Assembly: GCA_019059635.1 (NCBI GenBank)
Contig: JAGVRJ010000002.1
Location: forward strand, 1,302,001-1,366,000
DNA from: Proales similis
Lineage: Eukaryota; Rotifera; Eurotatoria; Ploima; Proalidae
DNA length: 64,000 bases
Reading direction: 5' to 3'
Shown: one piece after another, positions 1 through 10,200 of the stretch
How the letters are laid out: each line of letters opens with the position of its first letter
How positions within the stretch are numbered: position 1 is the first letter of the stretch
The notes under the pieces: model-generated
Databases searched by the model: none
Told to the model about the DNA's origin: nothing
The model's input: the letters and a program-made list of their open reading frames with translations, nothing else
Translations under genes and position numbers: made by a program

Positions 1-2
1 AG

Positions 3-53
3 CAAAAGTGCGGTCACACCAGCAACTTGAGACCCAAGAAGAAGCTCAAGTAA
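3..53 (+). CDS. UBA52: Ubiquitin-60S ribosomal protein eL40 fusion, C-terminal end (partial)
   Basis: Only the last 16 codons and the TAA stop lie in the window; the gene enters from the left edge. The reading QKCGHTSNLRPKKKLK matches the very conserved basic tail of ribosomal protein eL40 (KCGHTNxLRPKKKxK), including the last Cys and His of its zinc-binding site. In animals eL40 is normally made as a C-terminal extension of ubiquitin and released by deubiquitinases, then joins the large ribosomal subunit. The ubiquitin part is outside the window, so the fusion is inferred from family knowledge. An AATAAA follows at 187-192. Confidence 0.9.
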   Translation, partial: QKCGHTSNLRPKKKLK

Positions 54-110
54 ATACGACCCATTTTCGAGGAGAGCCGCAAGTGGATCGCGATTGGAAC
101 GGCTGCACGT

Positions 111-116
111 TTTATT
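111..116 (-). terminator. Poly(A) signal of the Cys-rich orphan gene
   Basis: TTTATT on the plus strand reads AATAAA on the minus strand, about 240 nt past the stop codon at 353-355. It lies inside the likely 3' UTR of eL40. Confidence 0.5.
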
Positions 117-186
117 TGCTTGGCCACTGTCCGCATATTTGACGCGCCTTTGCCAATTCAAACTCATCTACTTGTACTCTCAATTA

Positions 187-192
187 AATAAA
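187..192 (+). terminator. Poly(A) signal of eL40
   Basis: AATAAA lies 134 nt after the eL40 stop codon. It falls beyond the opposing signal of the minus-strand neighbour (111-116), so the two transcripts probably overlap at their 3' ends. Confidence 0.6.
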
Positions 193-352
193 TCGTAAAA
201 AAGAAACAAGAGTCCAACACATTTCAATTGAAAAACAAACAAGATTCTCGAGGCAAAGTGAATTTCCTGAAAGAGAACAAGCGCTCTATCTGCACTTCAT
301 CGGTGTTGACGTCTTGGGCGTGACTTTGATCGGCGTGCTCGCCAGGTCGATT

Positions 353-1075
353 CTAAATGTGGTACTTGTGTCCATCGTTCTTCCTTGCTCCTTCTTTTTC
401 TCTGTCCTCGACGGTTCGCAGCCGAACTCGGCCAAATTCAAGCGGCCTTTCATGTTGATTAGCTTCAGCTTTCGCTTCTCTTCTAAGTTTTCGCTTGATC
501 AGCTCTGATCAATTCGAATCGATTTTTTTCCACTCCTTACCTGTTATCACCTGCATCGGATCGTGTTGAGTTGTTGACCTCCGACAGCAACTTGACTGGC
601 AACGACTCGAATGTTTAATGGGCAGATTGCAGAATTGGAACTGGTGCATTGTATCAGTGGACCGGCGAACGGCTCGATTTCTGTTTGAATTAAACAGGAC
701 GCTCTGATTGGTCGATCGGATCCTGGTCGACTCGACGTGGTGTCTCAGTGGCTCCATCAGACGCTTTTTGGAACTCGAGCCTTTTCTGGAGCGCATCAAT
801 TTGCCGCAACATTTACACTGCTTCAGCTTGGTCCGTCTGATTTCGTGCTGGACACAGCCCGAGCAAATAGGCCGTTTACACGAGCGCTGCTTCGAGTCGA
901 GTAGAAGCTGCTCGATGAGGTGTTTGTGCACCTTGACCGACACGTGGCTTTTGTCAGTCTTGCTCGATCGGCTGAGACACTCGTCCACTCGAATATATTC
1001 CTCTTTGATGTGCTGATGCTCTTGTTGATAGGCGTTTATCAAACGACTCATGTAGTGCATTAGCTGTGATTTCAT
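353..1075 (-). CDS. Cys-rich hypothetical protein
   Basis: I do not recognise this protein. The model is two exons, 1075..541 and 504..353, giving 228 aa. The 36-nt intron has a strong CAG|GTAAGG donor and an ATCAG acceptor, and the frame is kept (phase 1). The middle holds a compact Cys cluster (CxxxxCxxC followed by CxCC, from CKRPICSGC to QCKCCGK), so zinc binding is possible. The rest is basic and Ser/Arg rich, with a Glu/Lys-rich tail. The start is uncertain. A CAAG|GTGAGT donor near 1238 and a TTTTAG acceptor just before the ATG at 1075 suggest a non-coding first exon and a start at 1075. Without that splice the frame is open to an ATG at 1174. No family assignment is made. Confidence 0.55.
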
Positions 1076-1531
1076 TCTAAAATAATCAACTTGAATGCAT
1101 TTGGCCGGCTGAATTAAAGAGGCGAATGGAGCAAGTTTAGTTTTGACGCAAACTGGCAAAAGTTTGCTGGTCATTGTTCGATTGAGCTGGTGACGATTGT
1201 CTCGCCATCTCTGTTAAATACGGGCGACTAACTCACCTTGTAATCAAGATCTCAATTAGAGCACGTGTTTATTTTGCCGATTAGAAGCTCTGTCATGCAG
1301 GTAAACACACATTCATACAATGAAAGAAGGAAACAAAATCAACGCTCCCTCCCTCTCTCGCTGACTGAAACCTTATTTGGCTTGTTGGGCCAAATTAGGG
1401 TGTGAGAAAATCGAATTTCAGATGATAACAATCGAGCGTCAAGTCGCGAGCACAGCGCATAAGCCACAACTCAATCGGCGACAAGAGTGTTTACATAAAC
1501 GATTCCGGTTGCTGGCCCATTCATGCGAGCT

Positions 1532-1552
1532 TCTCTCTCTCTCTCTCTCTCT
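1532..1552. repeat. (CT)n microsatellite
   Basis: About ten uninterrupted CT units in an intergenic stretch. Confidence 0.9.
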
Positions 1553-2304
1553 GCTCGAGATTCCACTGAGAACTAAAACACATCGATCGATGAGTAAAAG
1601 CAACTCTCGTTCGGCCTCAAGGGCCTCAATCGCCTCGGCTCTCATTCAGTTGTACCCACGCGTGCTCACTTGGCTGCATCCACTCGGGCATTCACTGTGG
1701 CCTCTACGTTCGTCTAACGTGCTAACGACTAGTCACAGATGAGAATCGATGGCCACTTTATGTTGGCCATTTATCATCATCATCATTCAAGTCGTTGTTT
1801 ATTTTTCTTTTTTTCGCTTCTTTTTCCCAGTCAAAGTCTAATTAAAGATTCGTATCGACCGATGAAAGCGAATCTCTCTTGGCCAATATGAAAATAAACA
1901 ACCAATGAAATTCAGAAAAGAGTGAAGCGCGCGCCTGATGTGTGCGGCCAAAGCGCTGCGAGGGCAGAAAAGTGGCCAAAAATCGCCAAACTGAAGAGGC
2001 TATCTATCTAACAGGCGAGAAGTGTCTGTTGCTGTTAGGACTGCGTGCTTGTCGACTTGAGCGGCGTATGTGTAAGAATAAATCACGTTCGATAATTGCG
2101 ATTTAATTAGGCGCCGCCGTCCATGCCGCAAACGTTTTTAATTTCTCGAGCGCGCGACGATGAAGAGGAGCGATAAATAAAACCAGCGTGCAGCATCATT
2201 ATCAGAACGCTTAATTCCAAGACAAACTCGGCAGCATGATAAATTGAGTGTCTTGCGTCGCTCTTTTCCACCTTGTTGCTTTGAAGTCAACTCCAGCTTG
2301 TTTA

Positions 2305-2322
2305 CTCTCTCTCTCTCTCTCT
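2305..2322. repeat. (CT)n microsatellite
   Basis: About nine CT units in the same intergenic stretch as the repeat at 1532. Confidence 0.9.
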
Positions 2323-2931
2323 TTTGCTCAGGTCGCCGCCCGTGCATATCTTTTAATGAGGACGATCCTCTCGCGTTCGCCTGCCGCTCCTTATTCAGAG
2401 AGTGATGTGCAAGTTTTCGTGATCACGACGCCTTCTCAATAGCGACCGTATTGGCTAAACGATGCGGTCTCTTCAATACGCAACAGTCTGATCAGGAAGA
2501 GAAGAGCTGGCGCTCCGTTCGGCGTAGATAACTCGAGAAGCGGTTCGAATAAGTTCATCTGTATTGGTCGGTCCGGGTCGCGTTGGTCTCTCGAATTTAA
2601 AGCCTTCTTCTCTGAATGGTCGACTAGAGGCGGTTATAACGTGACTAGACTGCACAGATTAGACAGGTCAAAGAGGGAAAAGAAAAAATCGCATCTCATC
2701 CATCGGTGAGCAATTCTATTCATTCGACCTGCTCCTTGCTCTTTGCTAAGACGTCGCCTGTGCTATTTTCTTAATCGACTGTTTTCACGCCGGATTAGCA
2801 TGTACGTCATCACATGCTTGTGGGTCATCAGCCAACCAAGCCCGCCGATCTGGCAACCATCTCAATCTAATGGACATGACTCATGGATCTTTAATCCGGC
2901 TCAGAATTGGAGCTTTTTCTTTTATTATTCT

Positions 2932-2937
2932 TTTATT
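2932..2937 (-). terminator. Poly(A) signal of the EF-hand/Death gene
   Basis: AATAAA on the minus strand, about 115 nt past the TAA at 3050-3052. Confidence 0.5.
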
Positions 2938-3049
2938 AAAGGCCATTAAAACGGCCTCTATGCAGTCGAGAACCCAAGTGACGTTTGTGTCCAATTACGC
3001 AACGTGCAAAGAAATTCCTCTTCACTTGTGACTACTAAATGGCCTCTTG

Positions 3050-4341
3050 TTATTCAAGCAGCTTGGCCGCATCGTGCATGTTCGAGTCTTCTAAATATCG
3101 AGCCAGTCTCTTCTTGGTCGCCAAATAAGGGTCCTGATCGCGCCACTGAATCAACAAGTCGAGCATCTTCTCATTCGTGCGCAATTTATCCAGTTCGGCA
3201 TGTAAATCGATCGAATTCTACTCACCGTGTTGTACTTATCATCTCGGTTTCTGTACTTGAACGTTCGTATGTCCGACTCGAGGTAGCCGAGTTTGATGGC
3301 CAGCTTCTCCCAGTCTTTCTTGATTGCTCGACTGGCCACATCTTCCAGCAGCTTGTCTGTAAGCTCAATGCTCAATGGCACGTTCTTGATTTTTTTTATT
3401 TCGCTCTTAATGAAGCGCGAGAATGGCACAAACGTGAGCTAAAGCGTTCGACTACCTTGTCGTTTCGCATGTTCATCATGGAGCCGGCCAAACTCGGTTC
3501 CATGTTCACTTCGTCAAGCACTTCGGCCGGAATCAGCTCAATGCGTAAAAAGTCCTTCAGGCTATTGTCTGAATAGTGACGCTGAATGCCGCTGACAAAC
3601 TGATTCTCCGACACTCGTCCGCTGTTCTTCGGATCAATTTGCGACATCAGGCCGTCCACAGCAGCTTTGATCTCATCCTTTCAGTTAAGCGATTAAGACC
3701 TTTAACTGCGCCACACTCTCAGATCCTCTCCGTACCTTGCTGCCGTTCGGGTAGACTTTGGCGAACAGTTTTGTTAGAACGTCGCGATTGAGGTCGTTGC
3801 CGTTGTTTATGAAGCTAAACAAGACTACTCGCAATTACAATTGACAGCTTTCAACTGAAATGAGTTGCACTGGCAACTACCTCTCAGCTTCATCTCCTCG
3901 TCGGCAGTGTCAAGCCAATGCAGGAATTTCAGAAAGACTGTAAAACTCAGGCTGCCATCCTTTTCCCGGGGCAAGTTGGCTATAATCTTCGATTAATTGG
4001 ATTAAATATAATTAACACGTTAACGCGTCTACTAATCAGCGTTCTTACATTCTTTGTGAACGTGTCCTGACTCAGCTCGCCCTTCTCGAGCACTTTTTTC
4101 ACTATTCGGCAATTTTTGTCGCCGCCCAGCTGCTTGAACCGAGCCCAAAAGCGTTGCACTTCGACCACGGCGACTGTGACATGCGATTACGATTCTCTGT
4201 CTGTTGTTGTTGTTCAAATAAATGCTTCTACATACGTCCGGTCAAATCAGCGTAGCCGGTTATGAAATCGCTCTTGTTGGGCGTGAGCACTATCTTCGCC
4301 TCCTGCTCGTTTTTCTCAAACAAACTGCTGTAGGCGCCCAT
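3050..4341 (-). CDS. CHP/calcineurin B-like EF-hand protein fused to a C-terminal Death domain
   Basis: Seven exons (4341..4236, 4173..4049, 3986..3881, 3824..3736, 3677..3456, 3384..3226, 3169..3050) join in frame to 308 aa; every intron is short and GT-AG. The N-terminus MGAYSS fits an N-myristoylation site (Gly2, Ser6), as in CHP and calcineurin B. Residues about 20-180 follow the CHP/calcineurin B pattern of paired EF-hands (for example VQRFWARFKQLGG, DGSLSFTVFLKFLHWLD and KLRVLFSFINNGNDLN). The calcium loops are degenerate: the third lacks the DxDxDG pattern and the fourth (DPKNSGRVSENQ) has Gln instead of Glu at position 12. Residues about 217-308 form a Death-domain-like six-helix pattern, with KKDWEKLAIKLG as helix 2 and LLIQWRDQDPYLATKKRLARYLED toward the end. 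I infer a membrane-tethered adaptor. No name is given. Confidence 0.75.
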
Positions 4342-4547
4342 CTTGAAAATGCGGCAACAATCAACCGCCAGATCAGATTCTCGTTTCTGAAATTATCCGA
4401 GCAGCAGCGCCAGCCTCTATTATGTGCTCAAGTAGCAGTTGCTAAGCGATCGCTCCAGTCTCCCTATCCGCTCTTTCTTCGCGGCCCCCAAACGGACCGA
4501 CAGCAATTTTCGATTGATCACAGGTTTGGTTCGTTTTTTTTTGTTGT

Positions 4548-4553
4548 TTTATT
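4548..4553 (-). terminator. Poly(A) signal of seryl-tRNA synthetase
   Basis: AATAAA on the minus strand about 140 nt past the seryl-tRNA synthetase stop codon, within the 351-bp gap before the EF-hand/Death gene. Confidence 0.5.
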
Positions 4554-4692
4554 TGCGGCTAAATGGAACCGCTCAGAACAGAACTCGAGCGGTTTGAAAA
4601 CATGAGAAAAAAAACGAAAAAAGAGATGAACGGGATTAAAGTTAAAAGGAAGAGAATGATTCTAGCAGCTGAGACTGTCAAGAGAAACAAGC

Positions 4693-6129
4693 TCATGCAG
4701 TTGGAGTCGGCGGCTTAGTGAACGGAATCTTTTCACGGTATCTCTCAGGCATGAACGGTTTGAGCGCTTCGGGGATAAGAATGCCATCCTCCACCTGGTA
4801 GTTCTCCAGAATGGCGCAAATTGTGCGAGAGGTAGCGCACATGGTCGCGTTCAGCATATGCACGTACTCGACCTCTTGGTTCATCTTTTTGGTTTGGCCA
4901 TATCGAATGCGCAGGCGTCTTGATTGGTAGTCAGTGCAGTTGGAGCACGAGACGAGTTCTCTGAATGCTCCCGAGCCAGGGAACCAGCCTTCTAAATCGT
5001 ACTTTTTGGCGGCAGCGTTGTTGAGTGCGCCAGAGACGATTGTGACCACTCGGTATGGGATGCCGAGGGCTCGATTGAACTCCTCGGCGTTTGAGATCAT
5101 CTCTTCGAGCATCTCCCACGATTTGTTATTGCCCGGCTCGGTGATGCAGAACTGCTCGATTTTCTCAAACTGATGCACACGGAATATGCCGCGCGTGTCT
5201 CGGCCATGCGAGCCGACCTCTTGCCGGAAGCAGCTCGAGAAGCCGGCGTACTTCAACGGCAGCACGCTGGGCGCCATCCATTCGTCTCGGTGGAATGCGG
5301 CGATCGGCTGCTCGGCGGTGGCGATCAAGTACTTCTCCTCGACGCTCTTGTCTTCAGACACTTCACTCGATTTGCCAATCACTTTGTAGAGCTCTTCGTC
5401 AAACTGACTGAGCTGGGCCACCTCTTGCATGACGTCCTTCTTCATAAAGAACGGCGTGTACAGAGGAGTAAAGTCTTTCTTGTCCAACATTTGCAGCGCC
5501 AGATTGATCAGAGCCTGTTCGAGGAACACAACCGGGCCTTTGGTGTAGTAGCCTCGAGAGCCGGCCACCACCGCGCCGCGAACTCCGTCGTAGCCGTCAA
5601 TGAACTCGACCAGATCGACGTGTGAATATTTCTTTTTGGTTTCACAGTCGCCGAAGGTGCGCTCGACTCGATTGTGGTCTTCGTCATCAGTGACCGGCAC
5701 TGAAGGATGAATGATGTTTCCCATTTCCTTCAGCGCTTCGTTTCGCTCTTGCTCCACAGCCAGCAGCTGCTTGTTGTTCTCCTCTATCTGCTGGTCGATG
5801 TGTTTGGACAAGTTTTTCAACTGAACAATTTGAAGGTCTCTCAACTGCTCAATGGTCGCCTCGATCATTTTGGCCATCAACTCCTCTGGCAGTTGCTCGT
5901 CGTCGCCCATCGGCTGCTTGGCCTTCATTTTCTCGCCTATGGCCTTGCTCGTCGAGTTCTTGAGCTTGTTCAGACTATCGCCATGATAGCGAAGACGGCG
6001 CCACTCCTCGTCTTTAGCCACAATCAAATCGACCAATTTGGGATCCTTGTACCGCTTGGTCTGATTCTCTCGCATCTGATCGGGACTGCCACCCTTGTCG
6101 GGTCGGAATAAGTCAATGCTCAACACCAT
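4693..6129 (-). CDS. SARS1: Cytosolic seryl-tRNA synthetase
   Basis: A single uninterrupted exon encodes 478 aa. The enzyme charges tRNA-Ser (and tRNA-Sec) with serine in the cytosol. The N-terminal part ([14 protein letters not shown] onward, residues 1-120) is the tRNA-binding helical arm. The class II core shows motif 1 around residues 200-230, motif 2 ([14 protein letters not shown], near residue 298) and motif 3 ([17 protein letters not shown], near residue 426). The start is the ATG at 6129, which aligns with the animal MVLDLDLF start; the open frame reaches three codons further only through a TTG. The protein stops at [10 protein letters not shown], so it lacks the Lys-rich C-terminal extension of vertebrate SerRS (514 aa in human). 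It is one of two intronless genes here, the other being the receptor at 51778-54087. Confidence 0.97.
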   Translation of the reverse strand: MVLSIDLFRPDKGGSPDQMRENQTKRYKDPKLVDLIVAKDEEWRRLRYHGDSLNKLKNSTSKAIGEKMKAKQPMGDDEQLPEELMAKMIEATIEQLRDLQIVQLKNLSKHIDQQIEENNKQLLAVEQERNEALKEMGNIIHPSVPVTDDEDHNRVERTFGDCETKKKYSHVDLVEFIDGYDGVRGAVVAGSRGYYTKGPVVFLEQALINLALQMLDKKDFTPLYTPFFMKKDVMQEVAQLSQFDEELYKVIGKSSEVSEDKSVEEKYLIATAEQPIAAFHRDEWMAPSVLPLKYAGFSSCFRQEVGSHGRDTRGIFRVHQFEKIEQFCITEPGNNKSWEMLEEMISNAEEFNRALGIPYRVVTIVSGALNNAAAKKYDLEGWFPGSGAFRELVSCSNCTDYQSRRLRIRYGQTKKMNQEVEYVHMLNATMCATSRTICAILENYQVEDGILIPEALKPFMPERYREKIPFTKPPTPTA

Positions 6130-6430
6130 TCTAGTCAATTAGAATCTACACGCAAATATAGCTTTAGAATGACAACAGTCGCTCGCCTTGTCCGCGCTCT
6201 TTAATATAAGTGCGCATGTCGATCTAGCTCAGCAGCTAGCAAAACTTGCACATTTTTTCGCAATCATTGCAAGTATCGCTTCGTTTCATTATTCAAAAAC
6301 GTGGCTTTCACCCGTCGATTATGACTAGCTGCAGAAATGCACGCAGTCGTTGTTCCAAGCGCTTGCGCCATATTCCCCTCCCCACTGCTCCCTCATTCTA
6401 CTCGTCTGTACCTCTTCGATCTCTCTCAAA

Positions 6431-6448
6431 GTCGTCGTCGTCGTCGTC
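6431..6448. repeat. (GTC)n microsatellite
   Basis: Six GTC units in the divergent promoter region. Confidence 0.85.
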
Positions 6449-7116
6449 TCTACTTTTTCTTGCTCTCGATTCAAAGCGACAAGCTATCTCAACCGAACGA
6501 TTCTATCAAATCCAAGAGTAGTCGATGCGTAAAGCTCACGACGCAAATAAATTTGCCCAATCAATCAGAATTTCAGTCCTTGGTTGAATTTTGAACTTGA
6601 ATTCGATTCTAGTTGTGTCTGCCTTAACATTCATCGGTCTGGGTTTACCGAATAGACCGCAATAGGCGCCATGAGCTGAATAAATCGAGTCGAAGAGCTC
6701 CTGAAAAGCAAAGTGGTCGTTTTAGACAAGAATGCCGGCATTGCTGCACAAGCAGGTCGCTAGGGTCGCGTTAAGCCTAAGTAAAAGAGTTGCGTCTAGA
6801 GAGGACGAATCGAGAATGAGGCCAATGAATTTGTTAGTCATGGCAACTTGAAAAGCGCGCCGGGACGATTAACGAGCGAGAGAATAAACCGCCTTCAGTA
6901 AAGTATCGTTTTAGTAACTAAGCAACTTTGCATTTAATTTGGTCCACTGCTCTGAAATTTCTCTTCTCTGACACTCGTCACATTCACCTAAGACTCGTTT
7001 GAAACGCGTACTGGCACAGATAGGGGCAAAGTCTGATCTTAGTCAGCTCCCTGGCGAAGGCTTTCAGTTTCCCGGGTAGCTCTGTTCGGCTCTAATTCTA
7101 CTAGGAACCTGTTTGC

Positions 7117-7130
7117 GTCTCCTAAGCAAC
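7117..7130 (+). promoter_or_regulatory. X-box-like RFX site upstream of dynein heavy chain
   Basis: GTCTCCTAAGCAAC fits the RFX X-box pattern GTNRCC-N(0-3)-RGNAAC with one mismatch in the left half. It ends 80 nt before the dynein ATG. RFX factors control ciliary genes in animals. Further half-site-like matches (GTAACTAAGCAAC at 6914-6926 and a CATGGCAAC at 6839-6847) lie upstream. Confidence 0.5.
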
Positions 7131-7210
7131 ATCGCTTGACTCGAATAACTTTGCAAAAAGTCGTCGGCTTAGTTAAATTTTTTTCAAAATTAATTTCGTT
7201 CGGATTAGAG

Positions 7211-10200
7211 ATGAGTGAAACAGATGATACGGTCAAAACCGAAACGAATGGCCCAGAACAAGAGAATCAAAATGACAACAAAGTCGAACCTCCACTAATT
7301 GAATCTGCGGCTGGTATTTGCCCTTTTTCACGCGCTTCATTCGATTTCCTCTTATTTAGTCTCTTTGTCTCTCGACTTGAAAGATGAAAATCACGACACG
7401 GCCGGTAAAGAGAATGGCGCAGAAGCAGGTGCTCAAGAGAGCCCAGAAACGGCGACCACAAAGCCATCCGAGCCAGATCAAAGCAAAGAGGTCAGCAAAG
7501 AGCCTGCCAAGCGTCCCTTAATGGCGGTAATCACCTTCTAAATCAACTATCTCGTTTTGGGACTGAAAAACTAATCGTGAATGTAGAACAAGCAGAAAAT
7601 GACCAACAACGATCGAGTCCAAGAACTGATTCGACAAACCAAAGCTCTAAAAGACGAGCGCAAGGGACAGCTCGACGGACGCACCGAGTTCATATTCAGC
7701 CGTGTAAGTCAAACGCATTTAAATTCCCTCTCAACTGTCGATTCTGAATTCATTTTCTAGCTTGCTGATGCCACCGGAATGGACATGGCGGCGATCGAGG
7801 ACACCATTCTTGGCGACGAAAAAGTAAACACAAACAAAATGCCAAGAATTTTAGGGAAACGAATTCTAATTGATTTTTATATGAAAAGTTTGACCAAATA
7901 GAAAACTTTTTTGAGGCGAATGGACGCAAGACCCTTCTGTTCATGTTTCAGAACAAAGTAGGAGCTCGTTTCGCACGACATTAATGAGAGTGGCGCGTTT
8001 AAAGGCGAAATTAATTAAATAGACAGAGCAAGGAGGTCGGGCGAGTGGACCAGGCAGCAAAAAGAGATTCTGGATCACGAATGGCAGTGATGAAAAAATG
8101 GCCGGCATTCTTTACTATTTCGTTCGACCGAGCAATGCGAAGGCGATCACCAGTCAGAACATAAATGCCGAGACGAACTTCGGCCTGATGGACCTTACCG
8201 ATGGAAAGCTGTTAGATGCGGTGGAGAAGACTATGAGCGCCGTAATGGTGCCAGCGCTGAGCAGCTTGGACGATTGGGGCGCATTGAAGACCCGAAACAA
8301 TCCTCACGTTCAAAACTATGTTGAAAACCTGGAGCAGTTTACGAGCACCATATCGGGCCTGAAGAGCAACATGAGCAATCAGCTGAAGCTAGCCGAGTGC
8401 GCTCAGGACGCCGCCCTTTCCAAGATGAGCAGCCTGGGCGAATATCAGCACATGGCCAATAACAGCGAGTTCCTCCAAGTCTGCGAGGACGTGCTCAACA
8501 CTTGGTGCAAGCAAATCACCAAAGTAAGACCACAGCCTTTACTTGCTTTTAAACGGAGCTTAACTCACTTCATCAGGTACTGATCGAGAGCGAGCAGATT
8601 AGACGAGAGGCAGACGACACCGGGCCTTACTGTAAGTTTTTCCCCGCCCTGAGATCAACCGATCGAATCTGATGTTCAAACGGAACTAGCTGAGCTGAAC
8701 TATTGGAAGCAACGAATGGCCAAGTTCAACAATTTATTCGAACAAATCAAGAGCCAGCGTGTAAAGGCTGTGATCGGCGTGCTTCAGGCGGCCAAGTCCA
8801 AGTCTATAAAAAAATGGAGGGAAATTGTAAGAGGCGACAAGCTTTCCACTTTCGACACTTTTCAATTGATGAGTTCTTCTCAAGGACGCAAAAATAACCG
8901 ACGCCGCGAACGAAGCCAAAGACAACGTCAAGTACTTGTACACATTGGACAAGTTTTTCAGCTCAATGAGCAAAGCGTCACCGGTAAGCGGCAGCTTTAA
9001 GAGCCAGTGCTCTCTCAGCGTTGATAATTGCTCTGAACAATTAGGCGGCCATAACCGAATCGATTCCGAGCCTCATGCACGCGGTTCGAATGATTCACAG
9101 CATTTCGCAGTATTACAACTCGTCCGAGCGAATGACTTCACTGTTCTTGAAAATAACCAATCAAATGATAAACACCTGCAAAAAGTACATAAAAGAAGGC
9201 TACGCCAAAGTGTGGGACATACCGCGCAACGAGCTGCTCGAGCGCATCGGCCAGAGCAAGAAGCTCTTTCAAGAGTACCAGAAGAGCTTCCGACTCACGC
9301 GCGACAAGCTCAAGCAAATGGAGAACGAGAAGAAATGGGATTTTAGGTTCGTCTCTAGCCAGTCGGCTGCTTCTGCTCTCGTTCTTGATCTGATCTCTCT
9401 GTTTTAAGCGAGAATTACATATTCGGCAAGTTCGAGGCGTTTTGCCGTCGCCTCGATCGAATCGCTGACATCATTTGCACGATTGAAAGTCTCGCCTCAC
9501 TAAACACGGCCAAAGTAGAGGGAATCGAGCCGATCGCTGTCAAGTACAAGAATCTTGTCGAAGGCATCAAGAAGAAGAATTACGACATTCTTGACCATCG
9601 CAAACTTGATGTGAGCATTAGCCGCAGTCAGATTGAATCGAACAATTGGGTTAACTTGATTTAAACAGTTCGACAATGACTACGAAGAGTTCAAAAATCA
9701 AATTGACATGCTCCAGCAGCAGCTTCAGAGCTTCATTGACTCGTGGAAGCGCTCCTCTTACACGGTTGGTCAATTTGCCTTTCAAGTCTCGTTCGCTCGG
9801 AACTAAATTTCTTGTGCAGACCGAGCAGTCGCTGTTGTTTCTTGAGAAATTTCGCAAACTGGACGGAGTCAAGGTTGACTTTAACAGTCAATATCAAAAA
9901 CTGCTTCAGGAGTACTCCAAAGAGCTTGAGACGGTTTGGATTAAAGCTGACTAGAGAGGCCCAGTCGACGATTGCTAAAGATTCACTCTCTCCTTGAAAG
10001 GTAAAGAAAATCTACGAAAAGAACAAAATGGAGCCGACGGTGTCGCGCAACTTTCCGCCGATCGCTGGTCGCATCGCTTGGGCCCGTCAGCTCTACAAGC
10101 GCATCACCGAGCCGATCATGATACTCAAACAGAGATCGGACTCGTTTCTCAAGACGAGCGAGGAGGGCAAGGCAGTTGTGCGCAACTACCACAAAATGTC

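Larger units (their letters stand above)
1240..2930. other. Intergenic region without supported genes
   Basis: Both strands carry only short open frames with no family resemblance and no convincing splice pattern. It holds two CT microsatellites (1532-1552 and 2305-2322). It separates the 5' end of the Cys-rich orphan from the 3' end of the EF-hand/Death gene. Confidence 0.6.
6130..7210. other. Divergent intergenic region between seryl-tRNA synthetase and dynein
   Basis: No coding exon is supported. It should hold both promoters. It contains a GTC trinucleotide repeat at 6431-6448 and several RFX-like sites nearer the dynein start, listed separately. Confidence 0.6.

Noticed and set aside
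4430-4450. X-box-like sequence upstream of the EF-hand/Death gene
   Set aside because: GTTGCTAAGCGATC matches only the left half of the RFX consensus, and the gene has no known ciliary role.
5173-5625. Long plus-strand open frame opposite seryl-tRNA synthetase
   Set aside because: It is the antisense shadow of a highly conserved coding exon; its sequence has no family resemblance and no splice or start context.
6138-6138. Earlier start for seryl-tRNA synthetase three codons upstream
   Set aside because: The codon at 6138 is TTG, not ATG. The ATG at 6129 aligns with the conserved family start.
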